A DNA stretch of 52,769 nucleotides from contig JBFLYK010000043.1 in assembly GCA_040756995.1 (NCBI GenBank), forward strand, positions 1-52,769, written 5' to 3'. The notes below the pieces were generated by a model. The model saw only the letters and a list, made by a program, of their open reading frames with translations, had not been told where the DNA came from and did no database searches. The position numbers and the translations under genes were made by a program. Numbering within the stretch: position 1 is the first letter of the stretch; every line of letters begins with the position of its first letter. Below, in pieces: positions 31,896 through 40,652 of the stretch. The stretch comes from BP-133 sp040756995. GTDB lineage: Bacteria; Actinomycetota; Acidimicrobiia; IMCC26256; BP-133.

Positions 31896-34307
31896 GTGCC
31901 GTGGTCACTCAGCCCCCGCCGAGGCCTGGCGGCGATCGTCCTGGTCGCCGCCGTCGTGACGTTCTGGCCGGGGGGCGCCGGGGCGGCGACGAGCCGTCCG
32001 CCGGTGCGGCGGGTGCTGGTGCTGTCACTGCCCGGCCTGACGTGGGCGGCCCTCGACCAGGCCCGGGTCCCGAACCTGGAGCGGCTCCTCGACGAGTCGG
32101 CGGTCGGCAGCGGCTCGGTCCGGACCATCCGCCGCCACACCTATCCCGGCGACGGGTACTCCACGCTGGGGGCGGGCACCTCCACCGCCGGCGTCTTCGA
32201 CGTCGACGGGCTGGCCTTCCACACCGACGAGCCGTTCGAGGACGGCACGGCGGGCGACGCCTACCACCGCCGGATCGGCCGGCCGGCCGCCGGGCCGATC
32301 GTCTCGCTGGCCCCCCACGCCCTCCAGCGGGACGCCGACCGCCGTCACCGCGGCGCCGAGATCGGAAGCCTGGGCGATGCGCTGGCCGCCGCCGGCGTGG
32401 ACCGGGCGGTGGTGGGCAACGCCGACGAGGCGCTGGCCGGCCGGGAGGAGCACACCTTCCACCGGGAGGCGGTGCTGGCCCTGGCCGACGGGCACGGTGT
32501 GCTGCCGGCCGGGGAGGTGAGCCGGCGGCTCCTGCGGCCCGACCCGGCCGGGGCGTTCGGGATCGGGCTCGATGCCGACACCACGCTGGCCGCCTTCCGG
32601 GCGGCCTGGGGCGGAGCCGCCGCCGACCGGCGGGCCGTGGTGCTCCTGGAGGCGTCGGACCTCGCCCGGGTCAACGCCTACCGGTCGCTCACCACCGGGG
32701 CGCGCTTCCGGGCCATGTTCCGCTCGGCTCTCGAGGCGGCCGACGTCCTCGTCGGGCAGGTGCTGGCCCAGGTCGACCCGACCCGCGACGCCGTCGTCGT
32801 CGTCGCCCCGTCCGATCCCGGCGACGGAGTCCACCTGACCGTGGCGGGGTTGCGGGCACCGGGAATCGAGCCCGGACTGCTGAGCTCGGCCTCCACCCGC
32901 CGGCCCGGATTCGTCATGCTCACCGACCTGGCTCCGACCGTCCTCGACCTCCTGGAGATCGAACGGCCGGAGTCCATGGAGGGCCGGCACTACGAGACCC
33001 GGGGCCCGTACCGGGAGGCCGGGGAAGCGGCGCCGGTCGGGCGGTTCGTCGAGGCCGACCGGGAGGCCCGGTTCCGGGACCGCATGCTGGCCCCGGTGGC
33101 CACGACGTACGTCACGCTCCAGATCCTGCTGTCGCTGGCCGCGGCCGTCGTCCTGACCCGGGAGTGGCGCGACCCCACACCTCGCCGGGCGCTGGGGCTC
33201 GTCGCCCTGTGGCTGATGGCGGTCGTGCCGCTCACCTTCCTCCCGTCGGTGCTCGACATCGCCACCGTCGGCCCTTACCTGCTCGTGGTCGTCGGCGGGG
33301 CGGCGGTCCTGGCCGGGGCGGCCAGCCTCGTTCCCCGCCTGGTCGCCCGCGCCGCGGGCGCCGGCGGGGACGGGCCGGTCCGGGCCCGGCTGTGGCCCAT
33401 GGCCGGCCTCCTCGGGCTGCTGCTGGCCGTTCAGGTCGGCGACGTCATGACCGGCAGCCACCTCCAGATCGCCACCGTCTTCGGGTACTCCCCCACGGTC
33501 GGCGGGCGCTTCTCGGGGTTCGGCAACCTGTCCTTCGGGCAGGTCGCCACCGCCGCCATCCTCCTCGCCGGCATCCTGGCCCGCCTGCTCGGCCGGCCCT
33601 GGGGCAATCGCATCGCGGTGGGCGTGCTGGTGGTGGCCCTGGTGGCCGACGGGATGCCGATCTGGGGCTCCGACGTCGGCGGCGTCCTGGCCGCCGTTCC
33701 GGCGTTCTCGCTGGTGACGCTGCGGCTCACCGGCCGAAAGGTCTCAGCCCGCCGGCTGGTGGCCCTCGGGGCGGCAGCGGTCGGGGCCGTCACGGCTTTC
33801 GGCTTCCTCGACCTGTTGCGGCCCGCACCGCAGCGGACGCATCTGGGCCGCCTGTTCGAGCACATGGGCGAGGACGGCTTCCGCCCGCTGACCGACGCCA
33901 TCATCCGCAAGCTGGGCGAGAATCTCTCGGTGTTGCCGACGTCGGTCTGGGTGCCGCTGGTGCCGTCCGTCGTGGCCTTCCTCGCCTGGCTGGCTTGGGG
34001 GCGCTCGATCCGCCTGGAGCGGCTGCGGGCCCGGGCCCCCGAACTCCGGCCGGCGTTCGTCGGGGTGCTGGTGGCGGCGGTGCTCGGCTTCGCCCTCAAC
34101 GACTCCGGTATCGCCGTGCCGGCGATGATGCTCGGCGTGTTGAACCCGGTCCTCGTCTATCTGGCCGTGCACTGGGACCATCCGGAAGGCACCGCCTCGA
34201 CGCTAACCCCGGGCGCCACCGGTGAAGCGCCAGGAGCCGAGCCGCAAGGCTGGGCAGTGCACGAGCCCCGCACCGAACTCCGAGTCGGCGAACCGCGCCT
34301 CCCGTGA
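31896..34307 (+). CDS. Large membrane protein with extracellular phosphatase-fold domain
   Basis: 803-aa protein from GTG 31896. A signal or anchor helix at about 8-32 is followed by an extracellular domain of roughly 350 residues resembling the alkaline phosphatase superfamily (VRRVLVLSLPGLTWAAL, VMLTDLAPTVLDLLEI), with no obvious metal-ligand set. About ten membrane helices follow (from TYVTLQILLSLAAAVVLT to MMLGVLNPVLVYLAV). Function unknown. It is divergent from the nudix gene, and its last 105 bases overlap tldE on the other strand, so the true C-terminus may be earlier. Confidence 0.8.
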   Translation: MPWSLSPRRGLAAIVLVAAVVTFWPGGAGAATSRPPVRRVLVLSLPGLTWAALDQARVPNLERLLDESAVGSGSVRTIRRHTYPGDGYSTLGAGTSTAGVFDVDGLAFHTDEPFEDGTAGDAYHRRIGRPAAGPIVSLAPHALQRDADRRHRGAEIGSLGDALAAAGVDRAVVGNADEALAGREEHTFHREAVLALADGHGVLPAGEVSRRLLRPDPAGAFGIGLDADTTLAAFRAAWGGAAADRRAVVLLEASDLARVNAYRSLTTGARFRAMFRSALEAADVLVGQVLAQVDPTRDAVVVVAPSDPGDGVHLTVAGLRAPGIEPGLLSSASTRRPGFVMLTDLAPTVLDLLEIERPESMEGRHYETRGPYREAGEAAPVGRFVEADREARFRDRMLAPVATTYVTLQILLSLAAAVVLTREWRDPTPRRALGLVALWLMAVVPLTFLPSVLDIATVGPYLLVVVGGAAVLAGAASLVPRLVARAAGAGGDGPVRARLWPMAGLLGLLLAVQVGDVMTGSHLQIATVFGYSPTVGGRFSGFGNLSFGQVATAAILLAGILARLLGRPWGNRIAVGVLVVALVADGMPIWGSDVGGVLAAVPAFSLVTLRLTGRKVSARRLVALGAAAVGAVTAFGFLDLLRPAPQRTHLGRLFEHMGEDGFRPLTDAIIRKLGENLSVLPTSVWVPLVPSVVAFLAWLAWGRSIRLERLRARAPELRPAFVGVLVAAVLGFALNDSGIAVPAMMLGVLNPVLVYLAVHWDHPEGTASTLTPGATGEAPGAEPQGWAVHEPRTELRVGEPRLP

Positions 34308-35552
34308 GATCCCCAGGACGTTCCCCGGGGCCAGCGCCTCGAGGAAGCTCTGGGTGAACCGCAGGTTCTTCACCCCGCCCCGAACCTTCCCGTCCTCGAT
34401 GACGAACGTGCCGTTGCGGGTGAGGCCGGTCACCACCTGGGTCTTCGGATCGAGGATCCGGCAGTAGTTGAAGGTGGTGACGAGCAGGCCCCGGCCGGTG
34501 GCGGCGATCAGGTCGGCGGTGCCGGCACCGAAGGCGGCGTCGGCCGGGCCGAGGAACAGGTTCGACGTGATGGGCCCGTAGGCGTCGCTCTCGGGCACGG
34601 CGTGGCCGGTGCTCTCGGTGCCCATCTTGCGGGCCGTGCGGCGGTCGTGGGCCAGGGCGGCGGAGATCCCGGACGAGACCAGTTCGAGCCGGCGCTTGGG
34701 GGTGCCGTCGGCGTCGAAGGGGACACCGAGGGCGGCCGGATCGGTGGCGTCGTCCCAGATGGAGACGGCGGGGTCGAACTGGGCCTCACCGAGGCGGATG
34801 CCTGACTGACCCTCGATCACCTGCTTGGCGTTGAAGCCGTAGAAGGCCAGGAAGATGAGGATCGTCGCCACGCATTCGGGCTCGAGAACGACTTCGTACT
34901 CCCCGGGCTCGATGTCGGCCGCCGCCTGCGACCGCAGCGCCCGGTCGGCCGCCGCCGCGCCGAGCCCGCCGGCGTCGAGGTCGGCCAGCCGGACGGCGGT
35001 GCCGTGGCCCGACCCGGCCGAGTCGTCGGTTTGATGGATGCCGTCGATGGTGGCCCGGCTGCTGCGGCCCTCGGCCCGCTGCCCGGCGGAATTGGCGAAG
35101 GCGGTGACGCCGCCGTCGGTGTCGCAGTATCCGGCCGCCCGCAGCCCCGGTCCGGCAGCAACGAACGCCCGCACCCGGCGGGCTCGCTCGTCGGGAGTGG
35201 CGGCCTCGGTGGCGGGATCGTGGTGGTCGACCCCGGCCACCGGCGCCGGCGGGGCGAGGCCGGGCCAGTCGGGGTCGACGGGCCGGAGGGCGGCGGCGGC
35301 CAGGGTGCCGTCGACGAGCGCTCTCAGCCCGTCGCGGTCGGCCCGGGTTGTGGACGCGGCGGCCACCCGGCCGTCGGGCAGGGCGACCTTGAGGGTGACC
35401 GACACGCCGGCCTCGCCGACGTTCTGGTGGATGAAGGAGTTGGCGAAGCGGGTGAGGGCCGGGCGGCTCCGGGAGGCGGTGACCTGAGCCTCGGCCCGGT
35501 CGCCCACGAGGTCGAGCACCTGCTGGCACAGGTCGGCGGGATTGCGGCTCAT
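34203..35552 (-). CDS. TldE/PmbA-type metalloprotease subunit
   Basis: 449-aa non-catalytic partner of TldD in the TldD/TldE protease, which trims unfolded peptides and some RiPP leaders. It lacks the HExxxH motif, as TldE does. FANSFIHQNVGEAG at the N-terminus and the C-terminal FVIEDGKVRGGVKNLRFT are characteristic. ATG 35552 overlaps the tldD stop (ATGA). Confidence 0.9.
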   Translation of the reverse strand: MSRNPADLCQQVLDLVGDRAEAQVTASRSRPALTRFANSFIHQNVGEAGVSVTLKVALPDGRVAAASTTRADRDGLRALVDGTLAAAALRPVDPDWPGLAPPAPVAGVDHHDPATEAATPDERARRVRAFVAAGPGLRAAGYCDTDGGVTAFANSAGQRAEGRSSRATIDGIHQTDDSAGSGHGTAVRLADLDAGGLGAAAADRALRSQAAADIEPGEYEVVLEPECVATILIFLAFYGFNAKQVIEGQSGIRLGEAQFDPAVSIWDDATDPAALGVPFDADGTPKRRLELVSSGISAALAHDRRTARKMGTESTGHAVPESDAYGPITSNLFLGPADAAFGAGTADLIAATGRGLLVTTFNYCRILDPKTQVVTGLTRNGTFVIEDGKVRGGVKNLRFTQSFLEALAPGNVLGISREARFADSEFGAGLVHCPALRLGSWRFTGGARG

Positions 35553-36985
35553 CCCTTCACCCCCACCCGGATCCCCCGGAACCGGGCCGGTGCCGCGGAG
35601 TGGCCGGTGTGGGCCGTCTGCATCGGTTGCCCTTTTCCGCAGTTGGGCACACCCCAGTGGATCCACTCCGAGCCGCCGGCCAACATGTCCATCGCCGCCC
35701 AGAACTGGGGCGTGATGCCGGTGTAGGTCGGGTTCTTCAGCATCCGGCCGAGGTTCCCGTTGCGGATCTCCCAGGCGACCTCGCAGCCGAACTGGAAGTT
35801 GAGGCGCTTGTCGTCGATCGACCAGGACCGGTTGGTGGCCATGAGGATCCCGTCGTCGGTGGCGGCGATGATCTCGTCGAGCGACGACTCTCCCGGCAGG
35901 AGGCCGACGTTCGTCATCCGCACCATGGGAAGGCGGTTGTAGCCGTCGCCCCGGACCATGCCGCCGGGGGGCAGGTTGGCCACGGCGGCGGAGTCCCGGC
36001 CCGACAGGACGCCGACCCACCGGCCTTCCTTCACGATGTCGACCCGCTGGGCGGGGGTGCCCTCGTCGTCGTAGCCGAAGGTGCCGAGCGCCCCGGGGAG
36101 CGTGGCGTCGGCGGTGATGTTCATGAGCGGGGAGCCGTAGACCAGGCTGCCCAGGCGGGGCAGGTCGAGGAACGACGTGCCAGCGAAGGCAGCCTCCCAA
36201 CCGAGGATGCGGTCGAGTTCGATGGCGTGGCCAACCGACTCGTGGATCTGCAGCGCCAGCTGGCTCGACTCCAGGACCAGGTCGGTCGTGGCCTCCGGGC
36301 ACTCCGGGGCCGTGAGGAGAGCGACGGCCTCGCTGGCCACGCGCTCGGCGTTGCCCGGAAGGTCGAAGCGGCGGATGACCTCGTAGCCGCCGGTCTCGTA
36401 CTGGCCGAAAGCCTGGGGGTACGACCGCCGCTGCGTCTCCGTTTCCCCGACGGCGGTGGCGTCCATGCCGCCCCCGCACTCGACGAGATGCTGCGAGATC
36501 CGGTGCCCCTGGCTGGAGACGAACCACTTCTGCGTGTCCCAGGCGGTGAGGAACGCCCGGGCCAGCGCCACGCCGTCGACGCTCTGCATGGTCTTCGTGA
36601 CGCCGAGGAGAAGGTCGGCCTTTTCGGCCAGCGACACGGCGAACGGGTCCTCCTCGTGGGCGGTCTCATAGGTGTCCTCCCGGACCGGGACGTCGGCCAG
36701 CGCCAGTGGCGGTCCCGGCACGGTGGCCGAGGCCCGGGCGATGGCGGCGGCCGCTTCCCCGGCCTGTCGGGCCTCCTCCGCGTCGGCGGTGGCGAAGAAA
36801 CCCCACGACGATCCGATCAGCGCCCGGACCCCGACGCCGGCCGACTCCGACTGTTCGAGCGACTCGATCGTCTCGTTCAGCGCCTCGAGGTGCTGGCGGC
36901 GGGACACCACGACCCGGGCGTCGGCGTACTCGGCGCCGGCGGCCAGAGCTCCTTCGACGGCGGCGACGGCGGGATCGAAACTCAC
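35549..36985 (-). CDS. TldD-type metalloprotease
   Basis: 478-aa zinc protease of the TldD/PmbA family. The zinc motif HESVGH is at 248-253, within LQIHESVGHAIELDR. The GYDDEGTPAQR and MTNVGLLPGE segments are typical. I chose GTG 36985 because it overlaps the enoyl-CoA hydratase stop by four bases (GTGA); an earlier GTG at 36997 is possible. With TldE it forms the hollow heterodimer. Confidence 0.92.
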   Translation of the reverse strand: MSFDPAVAAVEGALAAGAEYADARVVVSRRQHLEALNETIESLEQSESAGVGVRALIGSSWGFFATADAEEARQAGEAAAAIARASATVPGPPLALADVPVREDTYETAHEEDPFAVSLAEKADLLLGVTKTMQSVDGVALARAFLTAWDTQKWFVSSQGHRISQHLVECGGGMDATAVGETETQRRSYPQAFGQYETGGYEVIRRFDLPGNAERVASEAVALLTAPECPEATTDLVLESSQLALQIHESVGHAIELDRILGWEAAFAGTSFLDLPRLGSLVYGSPLMNITADATLPGALGTFGYDDEGTPAQRVDIVKEGRWVGVLSGRDSAAVANLPPGGMVRGDGYNRLPMVRMTNVGLLPGESSLDEIIAATDDGILMATNRSWSIDDKRLNFQFGCEVAWEIRNGNLGRMLKNPTYTGITPQFWAAMDMLAGGSEWIHWGVPNCGKGQPMQTAHTGHSAAPARFRGIRVGVKG

Positions 36986-37758
36986 TGGTGGGTCCACTTC
37001 GGGGGGCGCTTCTCGGCGAAGGCGGTCAGCCCCTCGGCCGCGTCATCGGTGTGGGTGGCCACGGTCAGCATGGCGTGGAGGTAGTCGAGGGCCTCCTCGC
37101 CGGCCATGTCGATGGCCCGGTAGAACGACCGTCGCCCCCACCGGGTCACGATGGCCGACTTGGCCGCCAGCGTCGCCGCCAGTTCGTCGACGGTCTTGTC
37201 GAGCTCCTCGACGGGGACGAGGCGCGACACGAACCCCATCCGCTCCCCTTCGGCGGCCTTGACCTTCCGGCCGGTCAGCATCAGATCCAGCGCCACCTTC
37301 GGAGGCATGGACCGGATCAGGGGGACCGTGATCTGGTAGGGCCACAGGCCGATGTCGATCTCCGGCGCGCCGAACGTGGCGTCCTCGGCGGCGACGACGA
37401 AGTCGCAGGACAGCGCCAACCCGAACCCGCCGGCCAGGCAGTAGCCCCGCACCCGGGCGATCGTCGGCTTGCCCAGGTTCCACAGCGCCTTGAAGAGGGC
37501 GGCGGGCCGGCCCCGGGCCTCGTGCATACGGGCGGCGCCGGCGTTGCTGCCGATCCCGCTCAGGTCGGCTCCGGCGCAGAAGGCCCGCTCGCCGGTGCCG
37601 GTGAGGACGACGACCCGGACCTCGTCGTCGGTCTTGGCCATCTCGAACGCCTCACCGAGCTCCTCCATGACCTGGAACGACATGGCGTTGTGGCGTTCGG
37701 GACGGTCGATGGTGATCCGGGCCACGGCTCCGTCGACCTCGTAGCGGACCTGCTCCAC
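36982..37758 (-). CDS. Enoyl-CoA hydratase/isomerase family protein
   Basis: 258-aa crotonase-fold protein. Oxyanion segment AFCAGADLSGIG and GGFGLALSCDFVVAAED are visible, with the second catalytic Glu in FGAPEIDIGLWP. The first Glu of canonical hydratases (in GGGCELA) is replaced by Leu, so classical hydration is doubtful and isomerase or hydrolase activity is possible. GTG 37758 has GGGAGG 7 bases upstream. It is translationally coupled to tldD. Confidence 0.88.
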   Translation of the reverse strand: MEQVRYEVDGAVARITIDRPERHNAMSFQVMEELGEAFEMAKTDDEVRVVVLTGTGERAFCAGADLSGIGSNAGAARMHEARGRPAALFKALWNLGKPTIARVRGYCLAGGFGLALSCDFVVAAEDATFGAPEIDIGLWPYQITVPLIRSMPPKVALDLMLTGRKVKAAEGERMGFVSRLVPVEELDKTVDELAATLAAKSAIVTRWGRRSFYRAIDMAGEEALDYLHAMLTVATHTDDAAEGLTAFAEKRPPKWTHQ

Positions 37759-37794
37759 GGGGGATCCTCCCTCTCCGGCAATGAGAGCGTCATT

Positions 37795-38373
37795 ATGGGC
37801 CGCATGTCGTTCCTGTTCGTGACGCTGGCCCTGGCGCTCGGCGTGGCCCTCGTAACCGGGGGGAGCCTGCGCAGCATCGCCGCCACCGAGCTCCGCCACC
37901 CGAGCATCCTGGCGCTGGCCGTGGGGATCCAGCTGGCCCTCGAGGTGCTCCACCCCACGTCCGGCACCGCCGGCCATCTGGCCTCGGCGCTGCTCGTGGT
38001 GTCCTACGTGTTCCTGCTGCTGTTCTGCTTCGCCAACCTCCGGCTGCGGGGCCTGGCGGTGGTGGCGGTGGGGATCGCCCTCAACGGCGCCGTCATCACC
38101 GTGAACCGCGGGATGCCGGTCCGGGCGCCGGAAGCGGCGGTGGAGGCCACCACCAAGCACCACGCCGAGCGGCCGTCGGACAAGGTCACGTTCCTGGGCG
38201 ACATCATCCTCGTGCCGGCACTGCGGCAGTCGCTGTCGTTCGGTGACCTGATCATGCTGGTGGGGCTGGTCGACGTGGTGTTCCACTGCAGCCGGAAGCC
38301 GTCGGTCCGCCGGCGCCAGAGCTCGGGGCTCCTGGCGCCCGGCGAAGACGGAGAGGTCCGCACCGCCGCCTAG
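37795..38373 (+). CDS. DUF5317-family membrane protein
   Basis: About 192 aa with five hydrophobic helices: VTLALALGVALVTGG, ILALAVGIQLALEVL, LLVVSYVFLLLFCFA, GLAVVAVGIALNGAVI, FGDLIMLVGLVDVVF. GGSLRSIAATELRHP and the loop NRGMPV match DUF5317 as I remember it. Function unknown. Starts ATG 37795 or 37804. Divergent from the hydratase. Confidence 0.8.
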   Translation: MGRMSFLFVTLALALGVALVTGGSLRSIAATELRHPSILALAVGIQLALEVLHPTSGTAGHLASALLVVSYVFLLLFCFANLRLRGLAVVAVGIALNGAVITVNRGMPVRAPEAAVEATTKHHAERPSDKVTFLGDIILVPALRQSLSFGDLIMLVGLVDVVFHCSRKPSVRRRQSSGLLAPGEDGEVRTAA

Positions 38374-38393
38374 CTCACTACCATCCCCCGCCC

Positions 38394-39509
38394 ATGGCGG
38401 TGGCGTCGATGGTGTCGTTCCGGCTCGGCGGACCGGACGGAGTGTCGGTCCAGGCCGCCACCTGGGGCCGGGCGCTGGAGCGGCTCGGTTACTCGGTGCG
38501 GCGCGTGGCCGGCGAGCTGACCGACGGGCCCCGGCCGGGCGACGTCCTCGTCCCGGGCCTGGCGGTGACGGCCGCGGCCGCGCCCGGCCCGGCCGGTCAG
38601 GGGCCGCCCGTCCCGGAGGGGCCGGGCTACGAGGAGCTGTGGTCGGCCCTGGGCGGCTCCGCCGTCGTCGTGGTGGAGAACGTGCTGTCGCTCCCCCTCC
38701 ACCCCGTGGCGGCCGGCGTCCTCACCCGGGTTCTGGCCGACCTGCCGGCGGAGACGCGGGTGGTGCTCCACCACCACGACTTCGCCTGGCAACGCCCGGA
38801 GACGGCGGGGATCACCGGGTTCCCGCCCCGCCTGCCCCGGGCCGTCCACGTGACGATCAACGACTTCTCCCGCCGGGAACTGGCCGACCGGGGCATCGAG
38901 GCGGTCACCGTCCGCAACGCCTTCGACCTCGACGCCCCGGCGGGCCGGCGGGACGACACCCGCGCCGCCCTGGGGCTCGGATCCGATGACCTTCTCGTGC
39001 TCCAGCCGACCCGGGCGACCGCCCACAAGAACGTGCCCGCCGCCCTCCGGCTGGCGGAGGGGCTGGCGGCCCGGCTCCCGCGGCCGGTGGCCTACTGGCT
39101 CCCGGGACCGGCCGAGGACGGGTACGCCGCCACCCTGGCCGGGCTGGTGTCGGCCGCTGCGGTGCCGGTCATCCGCACGCACCCGGGATCCCTCGGCCTT
39201 GGTATGGCCGACGCCTACGCCGCCTGCGATCTCGTCGTGTTCCCGTCGACCGGCGGGGAGGGCTTCGGACAACCGGTGATCGAGTCGGTGTGGGCCGACC
39301 GTCCGCTGGCCGTCTTGAGCTACCCCGCGCTGGACGAAATCCTCGCCCTCGGGTTCTCGTTCCTGCCCGCCGACGATCCGGACGCCGTGGCCGAGGCGCT
39401 CCGGTACGGGGACGCGTCGACGGCGGCCCGCAACCGCGAGCTGGCGGTGGCCTACTTTTCGATGAATGCCCTCGAGCGCCGCCTCCAAGCGCTCCTCGGG
39501 ACACCTTGA
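38394..39509 (+). CDS. GT4-type glycosyltransferase
   Basis: 371-aa GT-B glycosyltransferase. The C-terminal donor site includes LQPTRATAHKN and the STGGEGFGQPVIES motif with paired Glu. The N-terminal half is compatible with acceptor binding (VLHHHDFAWQRP). Sugar and acceptor are unknown. TACCAT just upstream of the ATG suggests a leaderless transcript. Confidence 0.85.
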   Translation: MAVASMVSFRLGGPDGVSVQAATWGRALERLGYSVRRVAGELTDGPRPGDVLVPGLAVTAAAAPGPAGQGPPVPEGPGYEELWSALGGSAVVVVENVLSLPLHPVAAGVLTRVLADLPAETRVVLHHHDFAWQRPETAGITGFPPRLPRAVHVTINDFSRRELADRGIEAVTVRNAFDLDAPAGRRDDTRAALGLGSDDLLVLQPTRATAHKNVPAALRLAEGLAARLPRPVAYWLPGPAEDGYAATLAGLVSAAAVPVIRTHPGSLGLGMADAYAACDLVVFPSTGGEGFGQPVIESVWADRPLAVLSYPALDEILALGFSFLPADDPDAVAEALRYGDASTAARNRELAVAYFSMNALERRLQALLGTP

Positions 39510-39899
39510 AACATGACGCGCGACAGCGGCCCGAGTCGCCGTTGGCTCGGGACGCAGTCGCTAGTACCTCGGAATTCCTCCCCCAGCAGAGTTGTTCCGC
39601 AACCGATGCGAGACCGGCTTGTTACGCCAGGAAGGTCGGCCCCCTGCGGCTCCGCTGACGCCGACGAGCGACGAGCGAGCAGAGCGAAGCGCGACGGGCC
39701 GGAGCCGGGCGTGCGGGCTCAGGCGGGCGATGAAAGCCGGGCTTCCGGATCCATCTGCCGTTGTTCATGTACCTCAAATTCTGCGGGCGTTCACCCGACT
39801 CCTGCGCTGGGGGGCATATCGGTCCCGCGGGGACCGGAGGCACGGTGGGGGAAGATGGCCCGATCGGGGGAAAGAACCCTCTGTTACCCTCAATTCGCC
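39510..39899. other. Intergenic region upstream of the TetR gene
   Basis: 390 bases with no convincing gene. A purine-rich low-complexity patch (repeated GACGAGCG-like words, about 39661-39690) is present. TACCCT at 39887-39892, 7 bases before the ATG at 39900, is a likely -10 for a leaderless tetR transcript. Confidence 0.4.
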
Positions 39900-40517
39900 A
39901 TGCGTCTCCCAGCTCCTCGTCGACGGCACCAGCTTCTCGACGTGGCCCGTGAACTCTTCGCTGCCGGCGGGTTTCACGCCACGTCGATGGATGACGTCGC
40001 CGAAGCGGCCGGTGTGACGAAGCCTGTCCTCTACCAGCACTTTCCCTCGAAGCGGGCGCTGTACCGGGAGCTCCTGGAGGACGTCGGCCGCCGGCTGCTG
40101 GCCGAGATCACCGTCGCCGCCGCGCCGGCCGACAGCGGGCGGGAGCGGGTCCAGAACGGCATGGCCGCCTACTTCCGCTTCGTCACCGACAACCAGCCGG
40201 CCTTCCGGCTCCTCTTCGGCGCCTCCGTCCGCAACGACGCCGAGTTCGCCGAAGTGGCGGGCACGGTCCTGGAGCACATGGCCGAGGCGGTGGCCCAGAT
40301 GCTCGACGTCGACCTCCCGACGGAGCAGAAGGCGGTGCTGGCCCACGCCGTGATCGGCATGGCCGAGGCCGTCGGCCGGAGGGCACTGCGCGACGAGGCG
40401 GCGGAGCACGATCCGGAGCTGCTCGCCCACTGGACGGCCGAGCTCGTCTGGTACGGACTGCGGGGAATCCGCACCGGGCCCGAGGTCGCCACGCCCGGTA
40501 CCCGCCTCGACCTCTAG
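39900..40517 (+). CDS. TetR-family transcriptional regulator
   Basis: 205-aa repressor type. HTH at about 10-55: LLDVARELFAAGGFHATSMD, VAEAAGVTKPVLYQHFPSKR. The C-terminal helical domain binds an unknown ligand. ATG 39900. No gene is divergently placed next to it, so its target is not obvious; the propeller lipoprotein follows on the same strand. Confidence 0.9.
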   Translation: MRLPAPRRRHQLLDVARELFAAGGFHATSMDDVAEAAGVTKPVLYQHFPSKRALYRELLEDVGRRLLAEITVAAAPADSGRERVQNGMAAYFRFVTDNQPAFRLLFGASVRNDAEFAEVAGTVLEHMAEAVAQMLDVDLPTEQKAVLAHAVIGMAEAVGRRALRDEAAEHDPELLAHWTAELVWYGLRGIRTGPEVATPGTRLDL

Positions 40518-40652
40518 CGCCGGTACGAGCGGCCCGGGACCAAATGTCCTTTTCGGGGCATTGAAGGAGATCGGGCCCTGAGGGGCGAATTCTCCTTTGC
40601 GGGGTAGTTCCGCGCCCCGCGCACGCCGGCCGGCAAGGGAGACGACGGAGCG

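Noticed and set aside
31880..34225. Second long + strand frame in the membrane-protein gene
   Set aside because: Arg/Gly/Pro-rich shadow in another frame; the 31896 frame has clear membrane helices.
35600..37084. Long + strand frame opposite tldD
   Set aside because: Antisense shadow; tldD has the HESVGH zinc site and coupled starts.
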